Assembly: GCA_046046245.1 (NCBI GenBank)
Contig: JBJOKE010000073.1
Span: forward strand, 1-64,000
Length of the DNA stretch: 64,000 nt
From: UBA4615 sp046046245
GTDB lineage: Bacteria > Pseudomonadota > Gammaproteobacteria > Burkholderiales > Burkholderiaceae_E
Direction: 5' to 3'
Shown piece after piece: positions 56,370 through 64,000 of this stretch. The notes under the pieces were generated by a model. That model worked only from the letters and a program-made list of their open reading frames with translations, had not been told where the DNA came from and did not search any database. The stretch's first letter is position 1. Each line of letters starts with the position of its first letter. Made by a program: the position numbers and the translations under genes.

Positions 56370-58676
56370 CTAGCTCTCGGCCGGCCTGACCGGATGGGCT
56401 TCCGGCGGCTGACTCGTTTCGAGTGTTGTGTGCGCGCCGCAATTGTCGTCGCTTTTCACCAATCTCGTAAATACCACAGTGACCGCCGCGCCCTGGACGT
56501 GGCCGGTCTCGTCGACGCGGTTCACCGCCTCGATCCGGGCCCCGTGCTCGTCGACGATCTTGCGGACGATGGCCAGGCCGAGTCCGGTGCCCTTGGGCTT
56601 CGTGGTCACGTAGGGCTCGAAGACGCGACCGATCGAGCCGGTCGGGAAACCCGGTCCGTCGTCCCGGACGGCGAGCCGGACGCCGGTCGCGACGCCGCCG
56701 CGGCGGACCGGCTCGGTCACCACCTCGATCGAGCGGGAAGGCTGCTTTTCCGTGGCTTCCAGCGCGTTCTTCACCAGGTTGACGATGACCTGACGCAACT
56801 GGGTCGCGTCGCCGAGGATCCCGGGCAGCCCGGCCGCGAGCTCGGCGCGCAGGCCGCCGGCGGCCTCGATCGGCGCGTACAGCGCGAGGACGTCCTGGAC
56901 CACCGCGTTGAGGTCGAGCGGCGCGATCCGCGCCGCCGGCAGCCGCGCGTAGTCGCGGAACTCGTCGACCATCAGCTTCAGCGCGCCGACCTGGTTGACA
57001 ATGGTTTGCGAACTCCGAGCCAGGATCTCGGCCTCCGCGGGGGGCAGCTTCGGCGCGAGCTTGTGCTGCATCCGCTCGGCGGCGAGCTGGATCGGCGTCA
57101 GCGGGTTCTTGATCTCGTGGGCGAGCCGCCGCGCCACCTCGCTCCAGGCGACCGCGCGCTGCGCGGACACCACCTCGCTCACGTCGTCGAACACCACGAG
57201 CCAGCCGCGCTGCGGGCTCGGCAGCCGCGCGCCGCGCACCAGCAGCGTCAGCGCGGGCGCGTCGTCCGGCCGCGCCTCGACGCGCCGCTCGGCGCCGAGC
57301 GCGTCGCGACGGAACGCGAGCTGGCGCTGCCAGCCGCTGTGCGCGTCCTCCTCGAGCTCGGCACAGGCGGCGAGGATCTGCGGCGCGGCCTCGCCCAGCC
57401 GCGGCAGCGCGGCGAGCGGCAGCCCGGCCATCGCATCGGCGCCGGCCCCCAGGATCCGCTCGGCGCCCGAGTTGGCGAGCGACACGCGGAAGTCCTCGTC
57501 GAGCACCAGCACGCCCGCGGTCAGGTTCGCGAGCACGCTCGCCAGCCGCGCGTTGGCGCGCTCGAGCTCCTGCTGGTTGCGCTCGACCAGCGCACGCGCC
57601 TCCTCGAGCTGCCGCGTCATCGCGTTGAACGAGCTGGTCAGCACGCCCAGCTCGTCGCGGCCGGTGTAGTCCTTCACCGGCCGGAAGTCGCCCTCGGCGA
57701 CCGCGCGCGTGCCGGCTGCGATCATCGACAGCGGGCCCGTCATCCAGCCGGCCAGCAGGAACGACGCGGCGATCGCCGAGAACACCGTGAGCAGCAGCGT
57801 CACGGTCATCGTGATGCGGAAGATCCGCTTGAGCCCCGCACGCGACAGCGACAGCTGCTGGTAGTCGCGCCAGCCCTGCTGGATCGCCTCGGCGTTCTCG
57901 GCGAGCGTGGGCGGCACCGGCTGCACCAGCTGCAGCAGCTTCACCTCCTCGCCGATCTGCCCGCCCATCGGGATCGACTGCACCACGCGCAGCTTCAGCC
58001 CGCGCGCTTCGCCGCCCGAGCCGGCCTCGACCGGCTCGACCGCCGCATACAGCCGCGCGTTGCGGGCCTGGCGCATCGCGGCGGGCGACGGCAGGTCGGG
58101 CAGGAGCTGCGCGTAGCCTCCGCCGCTGGCCACGAGGATCCGGCCGCTGCCGGAGAGGATCACCGCCTCCTGGGCGCCGGCGCGCTCGCGCATCCGGTTC
58201 AGCGTCTGCGCCCACTGGCCCTGCGGCACGTCGGCGAGCTCGGCGGCCATCGACCGGGTCTTGCCCTGCAGGTCGAGCAGCAGCGAGTCGAGCGACGCGC
58301 GGCCGAGCGTGAGGCCCGACTCCAGCGCGCGCTCCATCGGCACGTCGTACCAGGACTCGACCGAGCGGCCGAGGAACTGCACGGCCACCGCGAAGATCAG
58401 CCCGACCGGCACCAGCGTCATCACGATGAACGCGATCGCGAGCCGCATCATCAGCTTCGTGCCGAACAGGCCGGCGCGCCAGCGCTGCCACAGGCGGCGC
58501 GCGAGTTCGCCCGCCAGCACCAGCAGCGCGACGCCGATCGCGACGTTCAGCCCGAGCAGCAGCCCGTAGTGGCTCTCGAGCAGCCGGTCGTTGCCGCTCG
58601 CCACCGCGAGCATCGCCAGCAGCACCGCCGCCAGCGCGACCGACACGAACAGCGCATAGCGCAGCGCGCGGGTCAC
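56370..58676 (-). CDS. NtrY-like sensor histidine kinase
   Basis: This 768-residue membrane kinase has four N-terminal helices (about 7-30, 40-65, 90-110 and one after a periplasmic loop at about 290-315), the NtrY arrangement. A HAMP domain (LAGWMTGPLSMIAAGTRAVA), a PAS domain (LASVLANLTAGVLVLDEDF) and the kinase follow. The H-box is ARRLAHEIKNPLTPIQLAAE, the N-box IVNLVKNALEATEK, and the G boxes are DDGPGFP and GTGLGLAIVRKI. All catalytic residues look intact. The start is a GTG at 58676 overlapping the DUF4390 stop (GTGA). It phosphorylates the NtrX-like regulator encoded 6 bases downstream; the stimulus is unknown. Confidence 0.92.
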   Translation of the reverse strand: MTRALRYALFVSVALAAVLLAMLAVASGNDRLLESHYGLLLGLNVAIGVALLVLAGELARRLWQRWRAGLFGTKLMMRLAIAFIVMTLVPVGLIFAVAVQFLGRSVESWYDVPMERALESGLTLGRASLDSLLLDLQGKTRSMAAELADVPQGQWAQTLNRMRERAGAQEAVILSGSGRILVASGGGYAQLLPDLPSPAAMRQARNARLYAAVEPVEAGSGGEARGLKLRVVQSIPMGGQIGEEVKLLQLVQPVPPTLAENAEAIQQGWRDYQQLSLSRAGLKRIFRITMTVTLLLTVFSAIAASFLLAGWMTGPLSMIAAGTRAVAEGDFRPVKDYTGRDELGVLTSSFNAMTRQLEEARALVERNQQELERANARLASVLANLTAGVLVLDEDFRVSLANSGAERILGAGADAMAGLPLAALPRLGEAAPQILAACAELEEDAHSGWQRQLAFRRDALGAERRVEARPDDAPALTLLVRGARLPSPQRGWLVVFDDVSEVVSAQRAVAWSEVARRLAHEIKNPLTPIQLAAERMQHKLAPKLPPAEAEILARSSQTIVNQVGALKLMVDEFRDYARLPAARIAPLDLNAVVQDVLALYAPIEAAGGLRAELAAGLPGILGDATQLRQVIVNLVKNALEATEKQPSRSIEVVTEPVRRGGVATGVRLAVRDDGPGFPTGSIGRVFEPYVTTKPKGTGLGLAIVRKIVDEHGARIEAVNRVDETGHVQGAAVTVVFTRLVKSDDNCGAHTTLETSQPPEAHPVRPAES

Positions 58677-59260
58677 TGCGCGCTTCGAGGGGTCGTCTCC
58701 GGCGAGAAGGGGAACCGCTTCCATTCCGATTGCGGGTTCCAGTCCCGGTTGGTCAGCGCGGTGAGCTGGATGGGCTTGGGCAGCTGGTTGGTGTCGAGGC
58801 GCAGGCGGATCCAGCCCTCGTAGGTCGTGCCGGTGCGCGTCCGGTCGCGCGGCGTCACGCGCCAGCCGCGCAGCCGCGACATCGCCTCGAGCGCTTCCGC
58901 CAGCGTCGCGTGGGACTGCGGCACGCCGTTCAGCAGCACCCGGTACTGGCGCGTCAGCGCATGATAGGACAGCCGGTGGGTCTGGGTGGCGAGCGCGGCC
59001 CGCTCGTCCCACCAGTACCAGCGCGGCCGCGTCAGTTCGAACTCGACTAGGAAGGTGAGCGGCACGCCCTTGCTAACCGCCTCCTCCAGCTGCGGGCTGA
59101 GCGACATGGCGAAGTCGGCCGACAGCAGCCAGGCCTCGCCGTCGGCGGACGGCTCGACGGCGACGTTCAGGACGTCGATCGTGTCGGCGGATCGGGCGGC
59201 GGGCAACCAGGCCAGCAGCGCTGCCGTCGACAGCGCCGCAATGGCGGTGCGTCGCTTCAC
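58673..59260 (-). CDS. DUF4390 family exported protein
   Basis: This 195-residue protein has a signal peptide (MKRRTAIAALSTAALLAWLP, cut after ARS at about residue 24). The mature domain matches DUF4390: VAVEPSADGEAWLLSADFAM, VPLTFLVEFELTRPRWYWWD, the invariant-looking YHALTRQYRVLLNGVPQSHA, and LDTNQLPKPIQLTALTNRDW. Function is unknown. It is nearly always found between rsmB and an NtrY-type kinase in Betaproteobacteria, so a role in sensing through that kinase is plausible. It overlaps both neighbours by 4 bases. Confidence 0.9.
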   Translation of the reverse strand: MKRRTAIAALSTAALLAWLPAARSADTIDVLNVAVEPSADGEAWLLSADFAMSLSPQLEEAVSKGVPLTFLVEFELTRPRWYWWDERAALATQTHRLSYHALTRQYRVLLNGVPQSHATLAEALEAMSRLRGWRVTPRDRTRTGTTYEGWIRLRLDTNQLPKPIQLTALTNRDWNPQSEWKRFPFSPETTPRSAQ

Positions 59261-60603
59261 TGGCGTTTGGTCAGGCAGGCGTAGAAGAAGCCGTCATGCT
59301 CGCGCGTCGCCCCGGACCGTGGCAGCAGCTGGGCGACCGGCTCCCTGCGGCCGTCCGGCCAGGCCCAGTCGAGTGGCAGGCGCACGCAGTCGGCGCGCGA
59401 CTCGGTGAAGCTGTGCACCACGGCCTCGCCTTCGTCGGGAAACACCGAGCAGGTGACGTAGAGCAATTTACCACCCGGGCCGAGCAGCGGCCAAAGCGCC
59501 TCCAGCAATCGGGACTGCTGCTGGACGAGTGTGGCGATATCGCCACGTCGGCGCAGCCATCGGACGTCGGGATGCCGGCGGACGATGCCCGACGCGCTGC
59601 ACGGCGCGTCGAGCAGGATCCGGTCGAACGGGCGACCGTCCCACCAGGTCTCGGGGCGCGCGGCGTCCGCGGCGCGGACCTCGACGCGGCCGCCCTGCGC
59701 GGGCAGGCGCAGCCGGGCGAGGTTCTGCTCGATCCGCGCGCAGCGGGCGGGGTCGACGTCGAGCGCCAGCAGGTCGACGTCGGCGAGCTCGAGCAGGTGC
59801 CCGGTCTTGCCGCCGGGGGCGGCGCAGGCGTCGAGCACGCGCTGGCCGTCGGCCACGTCGAGCAGCGGCGCGGCCAGCTGGGCACCGGCGTCCTGCACGG
59901 ACGCGTCGCCGTCGGCGAAGCCGGGAATCGCGTCGACCGGGACCGCGCGCTCCAGCGCGAGCGCGTCGGGGCCGACGGGCCGGCAGGCGAGCCCCGCCTC
60001 GGCGAGGCGGGCGGCCATCGCGTCGCGGCTCGTGCGGCGCCGGTTGACCCGCAGCACCAGCGGCGCGTGCGCGTTGTCGGCCTCGGCGATCGCCGCCCAG
60101 TCGTCGGGCCAGGCGTCGGCGAGCCGCCGCAGCCACCAGTCCGGATGGTCGAACCGCGCGACCGGGTCGCGCAGCACGTCGGCGAGGAGCGCTTCGCGTT
60201 CGCGGCCGAAGCGGCGCAGCGTGGCGTTGAGGAAGCCGGCCGCCGCGCCGCCGGGGCCGCGCGACAGGTTGCGTGCGGCGGCCACGGCCTGGTCGACCAC
60301 GACCGCGGGCGACCGGATCGGCTCGAGCAGCTGGGCCAGCGCGACGCACTGCAGCGCCGCCATCCGAGGCGGCGGCCGTCGGCTGTTGAGCCGCGCGGCG
60401 ATCGCCTGCAGGCGGCCGAGCCGGCGCACCGCCTGATAGGCCATGTCGCGGGCCGGCGCACGCGATGCCGGCGGCAGCGCCGCGGTACGCGCGGCGAGCG
60501 CGTCGGGCAGCCGCTGGCCGGCCAGCAGGTCGGCGAGGGCCTCGGCGGCGGCGAGCATCTCGCGCGCGAGCGTGGCGCGCGCGGAACCGTCCGGACGGCT
60601 CAC
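59257..60603 (-). CDS. rsmB: 16S rRNA (cytosine-967-C5)-methyltransferase RsmB
   Basis: RsmB methylates C967 of 16S rRNA. The N-terminal NusB-like domain (about 1-150, RAPARDMAYQAVRRLGRLQA) is followed by the methyltransferase. SAM motif I is DACAAPGGKTGHLLEL, motif IV with its cysteine is LLDAPCSASGIVRRHPDVRW, and the catalytic cysteine of motif VI is in YVTCSVFPDEGEAVV. I chose the GTG at 60603 (448 aa) because TGAGG lies just upstream and the frame above it belongs to htpX sequence. It starts 7 bases after htpX and overlaps the DUF4390 gene by 4 bases. Confidence 0.93.
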   Translation of the reverse strand: MSRPDGSARATLAREMLAAAEALADLLAGQRLPDALAARTAALPPASRAPARDMAYQAVRRLGRLQAIAARLNSRRPPPRMAALQCVALAQLLEPIRSPAVVVDQAVAAARNLSRGPGGAAAGFLNATLRRFGREREALLADVLRDPVARFDHPDWWLRRLADAWPDDWAAIAEADNAHAPLVLRVNRRRTSRDAMAARLAEAGLACRPVGPDALALERAVPVDAIPGFADGDASVQDAGAQLAAPLLDVADGQRVLDACAAPGGKTGHLLELADVDLLALDVDPARCARIEQNLARLRLPAQGGRVEVRAADAARPETWWDGRPFDRILLDAPCSASGIVRRHPDVRWLRRRGDIATLVQQQSRLLEALWPLLGPGGKLLYVTCSVFPDEGEAVVHSFTESRADCVRLPLDWAWPDGRREPVAQLLPRSGATREHDGFFYACLTKRQ

Positions 60604-60610
60604 CGCGGCC

Positions 60611-61468
60611 TCAGCGGCCCGGGCCCGCGGCCGCCATCGCGAGCAGCCGCTCGACACGCGCCTCGGTCGGCGGATGCGTGGAGAACAGCCCGCGCAGGCC
60701 GCCCCCGGACAGCGGGTTCATGATCATCATCTGTGCGGTCTCGGGATGGCGCTCGGCCGCCTCGAGCGGGATGCCCTGCGCATGACGATGGATCTTGTCG
60801 AGCGCCGACGCGAGGGCGCGCGGATCCTCGGCGATCTCGGCGCCGAGCCGGTCGGCCTCGAACTCGCGCGCCCGCGAGATCGCCATCTGGATCAGCATCG
60901 CGGCGATCGGCGCGAGGAACGCGACCGCGAGACCGGCGATCGGGTTCGTCGGGCGGCCGTACCGGTCGCGGCCGCCGAACAGCATCGCGACGTTCGCGAG
61001 CGCCGAGATCGCGCCGGCCATCGTGGCCGAGATCGTCGAGATCAGGATGTCGCGGTGCTTCACGTGGGCCAGCTCGTGCGCCATCACGCCGCGCAGCTCG
61101 CGCTCGCTCAGCACGCGCAGGATGCCGGTGGTCGCGGCGACCGCCGCGTGCTGCGGATCGCGGCCGGTGGCGAACGCGTTCGGCGCGTCCTCGTCGATCA
61201 GGTAGACGCGCGGCATGGGCAGGCCGGCGCGCTGCGCGAGCTCGGCGACCATCCCGTGGAACTGGGGCGCGACCGCCGCGTCGACCTCGCGGGCGTTGTA
61301 CATCCGAAGGACCATCCGGTCGGAGAACCAGTAGGCGAAGACGTTCGAGACCATCGCGAAGCCCAGCGCGAGCACCATGCCCTGCTGTCCGCCGAGCGCG
61401 CCGCCGACCACGACGAAGAGGGCCGTGATGCCGGCCATCAGGATCGCGGTCTTCATCCAGTTGAGCAT
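60611..61468 (-). CDS. htpX: Protease HtpX
   Basis: HtpX is an inner-membrane zinc metalloprotease that clears misfolded membrane proteins. The 285-residue length is typical. Two N-terminal helices (MLNWMKTAILMAGITALFVV and the following segment) precede the HExxH site in VMAHELAHVKHRDILIST. The third ligand is a Glu in SRAREFEADRLGA. GLPMPRVYLIDEDAPNAFAT is the usual pre-catalytic strand. The ATG at 61468 has GGAGGA upstream. It is followed 7 bases later by rsmB. Confidence 0.95.
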   Translation of the reverse strand: MLNWMKTAILMAGITALFVVVGGALGGQQGMVLALGFAMVSNVFAYWFSDRMVLRMYNAREVDAAVAPQFHGMVAELAQRAGLPMPRVYLIDEDAPNAFATGRDPQHAAVAATTGILRVLSERELRGVMAHELAHVKHRDILISTISATMAGAISALANVAMLFGGRDRYGRPTNPIAGLAVAFLAPIAAMLIQMAISRAREFEADRLGAEIAEDPRALASALDKIHRHAQGIPLEAAERHPETAQMMIMNPLSGGGLRGLFSTHPPTEARVERLLAMAAAGPGR

Positions 61469-61571
61469 CGGTGTCCTCCAGGGTGGAGCGGTCGGTGCCG
61501 CCCCGCGGGGCCGGACGGACGATCCGGCACGCGGCGCGCGCCCAGGGATCTGGGCCCGGCCGAGCCCGTCT

Positions 61572-62531
61572 TCAAGGGGCGGATGCCCGCAGCCGGTCGC
61601 CGGCACGCAGCGGGAAGCCGGCGAGGAACTCGCGTGCCGGCAGGCGCCGGCCGCCCGGCCGCTGCAGCTCGACGAGCGCCACCGCGCCGTCGCCGCAGGC
61701 GACGACGACGCCGGCCGCATCCGCGGCGAGCACCGCGCCGGGCTCGGCGCCGCCCGCGCCCGCGGGCCGCGGCACCGCGTGGGCCTTCCAGACCTTCAGC
61801 GCCGCGCCGGGCACGCGCTCGACGGGCGTGGTGCAGCCGGGCACCGGATCGAACGCGCGGACGCGGTCGACGATCACGCGGGCGGCGGCCGACCATTCGA
61901 TCGACGCGTCGGCCTTGGCGAGCTTGTTCGCATAGGTGACGCCGTCGGCGGGCTGGGGCACGGAGGGCAGCGTGCCGCCCTCGAGCGCCGCGAGCGCATC
62001 GACGATCGCCTGCGCGCCGAGCCCGGCGAGCGCATCGTGCACGGTCGCGCCGGTGTCCTGGGGACCGATCGGCCACTCGCGGACGAGCCGCATCGCACCG
62101 GTGTCGAGACCCTCGTCCATCTGCATGATCGTGACGCCGGTGACCGTGTCGCCGGCCTCGATCGCGCGCTGGATCGGCGCGGCGCCGCGCCAGCGCGGCA
62201 GCAGCGACGCGTGGATGTTCAGGCAGCCGTGCCGCGGGATCGCGAGCACCTCGGCGGGCAGGATCAGTCCGTAGGCCGCGACGATCATCGCGTCGGCCTC
62301 GAGTGCGCGCAGCCGCGGCCAGGTCTGCGGGTCGCGCAGCGTCGGCGGCTGCCAGACCTCGAGCCCGTGCTCGAGTGCCCACTGCTTGACCGGGCTGGCG
62401 ACGAGCTGCTGGCCGCGGTGGGCGGGCTTGTCGGGGCGCGTCAGCACCAGGGCGACCTCGTGGCCGGCGGCCGCGAGCGCGGCGAGCGCACGCTGCGCGA
62501 ACACCGGCGTGCCGGCGAAGACGAGTCTCAT
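61572..62531 (-). CDS. fmt: Methionyl-tRNA formyltransferase
   Basis: Fmt formylates initiator Met-tRNA using 10-formyltetrahydrofolate. The 319-residue protein has the Rossmann-like catalytic domain, starting MRLVFAGTPVFAQRALAALA, with the folate and catalytic segment CLNIHASLLPRWRGAAPIQR, then MDEGLDTGAMR. The C-terminal oligonucleotide-binding domain begins near ANKLAKADASIEWSAAARVI. Length and motifs are normal. It is followed by htpX after 103 bases and preceded by def at 61 bases, as in most Betaproteobacteria. Confidence 0.96.
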   Translation of the reverse strand: MRLVFAGTPVFAQRALAALAAAGHEVALVLTRPDKPAHRGQQLVASPVKQWALEHGLEVWQPPTLRDPQTWPRLRALEADAMIVAAYGLILPAEVLAIPRHGCLNIHASLLPRWRGAAPIQRAIEAGDTVTGVTIMQMDEGLDTGAMRLVREWPIGPQDTGATVHDALAGLGAQAIVDALAALEGGTLPSVPQPADGVTYANKLAKADASIEWSAAARVIVDRVRAFDPVPGCTTPVERVPGAALKVWKAHAVPRPAGAGGAEPGAVLAADAAGVVVACGDGAVALVELQRPGGRRLPAREFLAGFPLRAGDRLRASAP

Positions 62532-62592
62532 CGGGGGCGGACGGTGGTGGCGCCGCCCCGCGTCGCGGGCGCGGCGCGCGCAGGCACGGGGC

Positions 62593-63099
62593 TCAGGCGA
62601 CCTGCCGGTCGAGCTTGGCCATCTTGCTCCTGATCCGGCTCTGCTTCAGGCGGGACAGGTACTGGACGAAGACCTTGCCCTTCAGGTGATCCATCTCGTG
62701 CTGGATGCAGACCGCGAGCAGGCCGTCGGCCTCGAGCTCGAAGGACTCGCCGCGCTCGTTCAGCGCGCGCACCGTGATGCGGCTCGGGCGGGCGACGTCG
62801 TCGTAGATGCCTGGCACCGAGAGGCAGCCTTCCTCGTAGGTCTGCCGGGCGTCCGAGGCGGCGACGATCTCGGGATTGATCAGCACCAGCAGGCGGTCCT
62901 TGGTCTCCGAGGTGTCGATCACGATCACCTGCTCGTGGACGTCGACCTGCGTGGCGGCCAGGCCGATGCCGGGCGCCGCGTACATCGTCTCGGCCATGTC
63001 GGCGACCAGCCTGCGGATCCGATCGTCGACGGCCGCGACGGGGCGCGCGACCTTGTGCAGTCGCGTGTCGGGATAGCGGAGGATGTCAAGCACGGCCAT
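62593..63099 (-). CDS. def: Peptide deformylase
   Basis: Def removes the formyl group from nascent proteins. The 168-residue protein has all three motifs: GIGLAATQV (motif 1), EEGCLSVPG with the metal-binding cysteine (motif 2) and QHEMDHLKG with the HExxH-like histidines (motif 3). It starts MAVLDILRYPDTRLHKVARP. The metal is Fe2+ or Zn2+. It is the first gene of the minus-strand operon ending at trkA and is divergent from the LysM gene across a less GC-rich 181-base region, which probably contains both promoters. Confidence 0.96.
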   Translation of the reverse strand: MAVLDILRYPDTRLHKVARPVAAVDDRIRRLVADMAETMYAAPGIGLAATQVDVHEQVIVIDTSETKDRLLVLINPEIVAASDARQTYEEGCLSVPGIYDDVARPSRITVRALNERGESFELEADGLLAVCIQHEMDHLKGKVFVQYLSRLKQSRIRSKMAKLDRQVA

Positions 63100-63280
63100 C
63101 GGACTAGACCTACCGTTCGACCTCTGAGACGAGAAACACTCGCTGGATCAACGTACTATGGTGACAATTGGAGGCGAAGTCGACACGTTCCAACCGTGTC
63201 GCCCGCTACCGGATCGGCGGCAGGGCCAGGCAGCCGGTCCGGTCGTCCCGTCCACGCAGGCACGCTCTGGCGGCACCAAC

Positions 63281-64000
63281 ATGCTCAAAAAGTCTATCAC
63301 GCGGGTTCTCGGCTGCGCCGCCTGGCTGCTGGCCACGGCCGCCTTCGCCCAGGGTTCCGGCGCACCGCTCGAACTGGCGCCCGACGCACCCGACAAGCAC
63401 GTGGTCGTCAAGGGCGACACACTCTGGGACATCTCGGGCCGCTTCCTGAAGTCGCCGTGGCGCTGGCCCGAGATCTGGCAGCTGAACCGCGAGCAGATCG
63501 CCAACCCCCACCTCATCTTCCCGGGCGACATCGTCTACCTGGACCGGTCGGGCGACCAGCCGCGGCTGCGGCTCGGGCGCGCGGTCGCGCAGGGCGGGCC
63601 GGGATCGTCGGGGGCGGACACGACGCTGCGCACGCAGCCGGCCGTGCGCTCGACCCCGCTCGACCGCGACGCGATCCCGACGATGAACCTGTCGGCGATC
63701 CAGGTGTTCCTGAATCGCCCGCTGGTCGTCGACGAGAAGGGCATGAAGGACCACCCGAGGATCGTCGCCACCCAGGATGGCCGCGTCTACCTGAGCCGCG
63801 GCGACCTCGCCTATGCGCGCGGCCTGTCCGACGACTCGGTCAAGGATTGGCACGTCTACCGCACGGCCAAGCCGATCCTCGATCCGGCCACTCGCCAGCC
63901 GCTCGCCTGGGAGGCGCTGTACGTCGGCACCGCCCAGATGGTGCGCGGCGGCGATCCGGCCACGCTGCGGATCGTCTCGAACTCGGAGGAGGTCGGCGAG
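63281..64000 (+). CDS. LysM-domain exported protein (partial, runs off the window)
   Basis: The frame from the ATG at 63281 is open to the last base (240 codons), so the stop is outside the window. It has a signal peptide (MLKKSITRVLGCAAWLLATA, cut after AFA near residue 23). A LysM domain follows (KHVVVKGDTLWDISGRFLKS, then PEIWQLNREQIANPHLIFPG), binding peptidoglycan. The W-R-W-P-E-I-W variant of LysM is typical of the long DprA-neighbouring LysM proteins of Betaproteobacteria. After about residue 85 a conserved C-terminal region begins (DAIPTMNLSAIQVFLNRPLV). Cell-envelope role is inferred; exact function is unknown. Confidence 0.9.
   Translation, partial: MLKKSITRVLGCAAWLLATAAFAQGSGAPLELAPDAPDKHVVVKGDTLWDISGRFLKSPWRWPEIWQLNREQIANPHLIFPGDIVYLDRSGDQPRLRLGRAVAQGGPGSSGADTTLRTQPAVRSTPLDRDAIPTMNLSAIQVFLNRPLVVDEKGMKDHPRIVATQDGRVYLSRGDLAYARGLSDDSVKDWHVYRTAKPILDPATRQPLAWEALYVGTAQMVRGGDPATLRIVSNSEEVGE

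Noticed and set aside
55215..58823. 1,202-codon plus-strand open frame opposite trkA and the sensor kinase
   Set aside because: Composition of an antisense shadow; crosses several well-defined genes.
63100..63280. Specific sigma-70 promoters in the def/LysM divergent region
   Set aside because: The region is less GC-rich and contains TACTAT and TTGTCA-like words, but no pair with convincing spacing, so no promoter is called.
1..64000. tRNA, rRNA, riboswitch, transposase and prophage genes
   Set aside because: I looked in the intergenic gaps and found no cloverleaf, conserved aptamer core, DDE transposase or integrase motif; short RNAs could still be missed by eye.

Overview
The window is a uniformly very GC-rich (visibly about 70% G+C), densely packed bacterial chromosome segment. 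Gene content points to a betaproteobacterium of the order Burkholderiales: a DUF3567 protein, a def-fmt-htpX-rsmB-DUF4390-NtrY/NtrX-like-trkA string, two TRAP transporters, and beta-ketoadipate genes. I cannot place the genus. I saw no tRNA, rRNA, insertion sequence, integrase, phage gene or CRISPR array, and no compositional island, so this looks like ordinary chromosome with accessory catabolic blocks.

Layout. 1-4915: an RND multidrug efflux operon (adaptor end, inner-membrane pump, outer-membrane lipoprotein). 4916-6025: a decayed DUF4166-like fragment and a small unknown gene. 6122-9290: luciferase-like monooxygenase divergent from a flavin reductase, then msrB and a fumarylpyruvate-hydrolase-like gene. 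9292-15509: MscS channel, Ldh2-type dehydrogenase, thioesterase, Pka-like acyl-CoA synthetase/acetyltransferase, and an unknown protein. 15633-20367: DUF423, hydrolase, an unknown small protein, an exported methyltransferase-like lipoprotein, DUF3617 and DUF1254 proteins.

20377-32396 is the catabolic heart. One minus-strand array runs Rieske oxygenase, glutamine-synthetase-like ligase, [2Fe-2S] ferredoxin, then a TRAP uptake system (dctP, dctQ, dctM). Divergent from it is a plus-strand array of pcaB, a fused pcaDC, a PhzS-like flavin monooxygenase and a HAD protein, followed by a convergent phnX-like gene. A GS-like ligase beside a Rieske oxygenase and ferredoxin recalls bacterial aniline oxygenation. 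The pca genes suggest the ring ends at protocatechuate, so uptake and oxidation of an amino-substituted aromatic acid is the working hypothesis.

32558-41074: rhodanese, DUF3567, CobW-type GTPase, TrkH, and a three-gene 2-oxoacid oxidoreductase operon whose first subunit is a GltD-like flavin/iron-sulfur protein, so NAD(P) is a plausible electron acceptor. 41229-50046: an ankyrin-type lipoprotein with a 36-bp tandem repeat, MFS exporter, LysR regulator, small unknown proteins, a GntR regulator with a long repetitive tail coupled to an MFS gene lacking a normal start codon, and a sensor protein whose kinase residues are degenerate although its receiver domain is intact. 50121-54039: a second TRAP system. 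In both TRAP loci a strong hairpin starts 6-7 nt after the dctP stop codon. 54206-63099: trkA, the NtrX/NtrY-like pair, DUF4390, rsmB, htpX, fmt and def as one tightly spaced minus-strand operon. 63281-end: a LysM protein running off the window.
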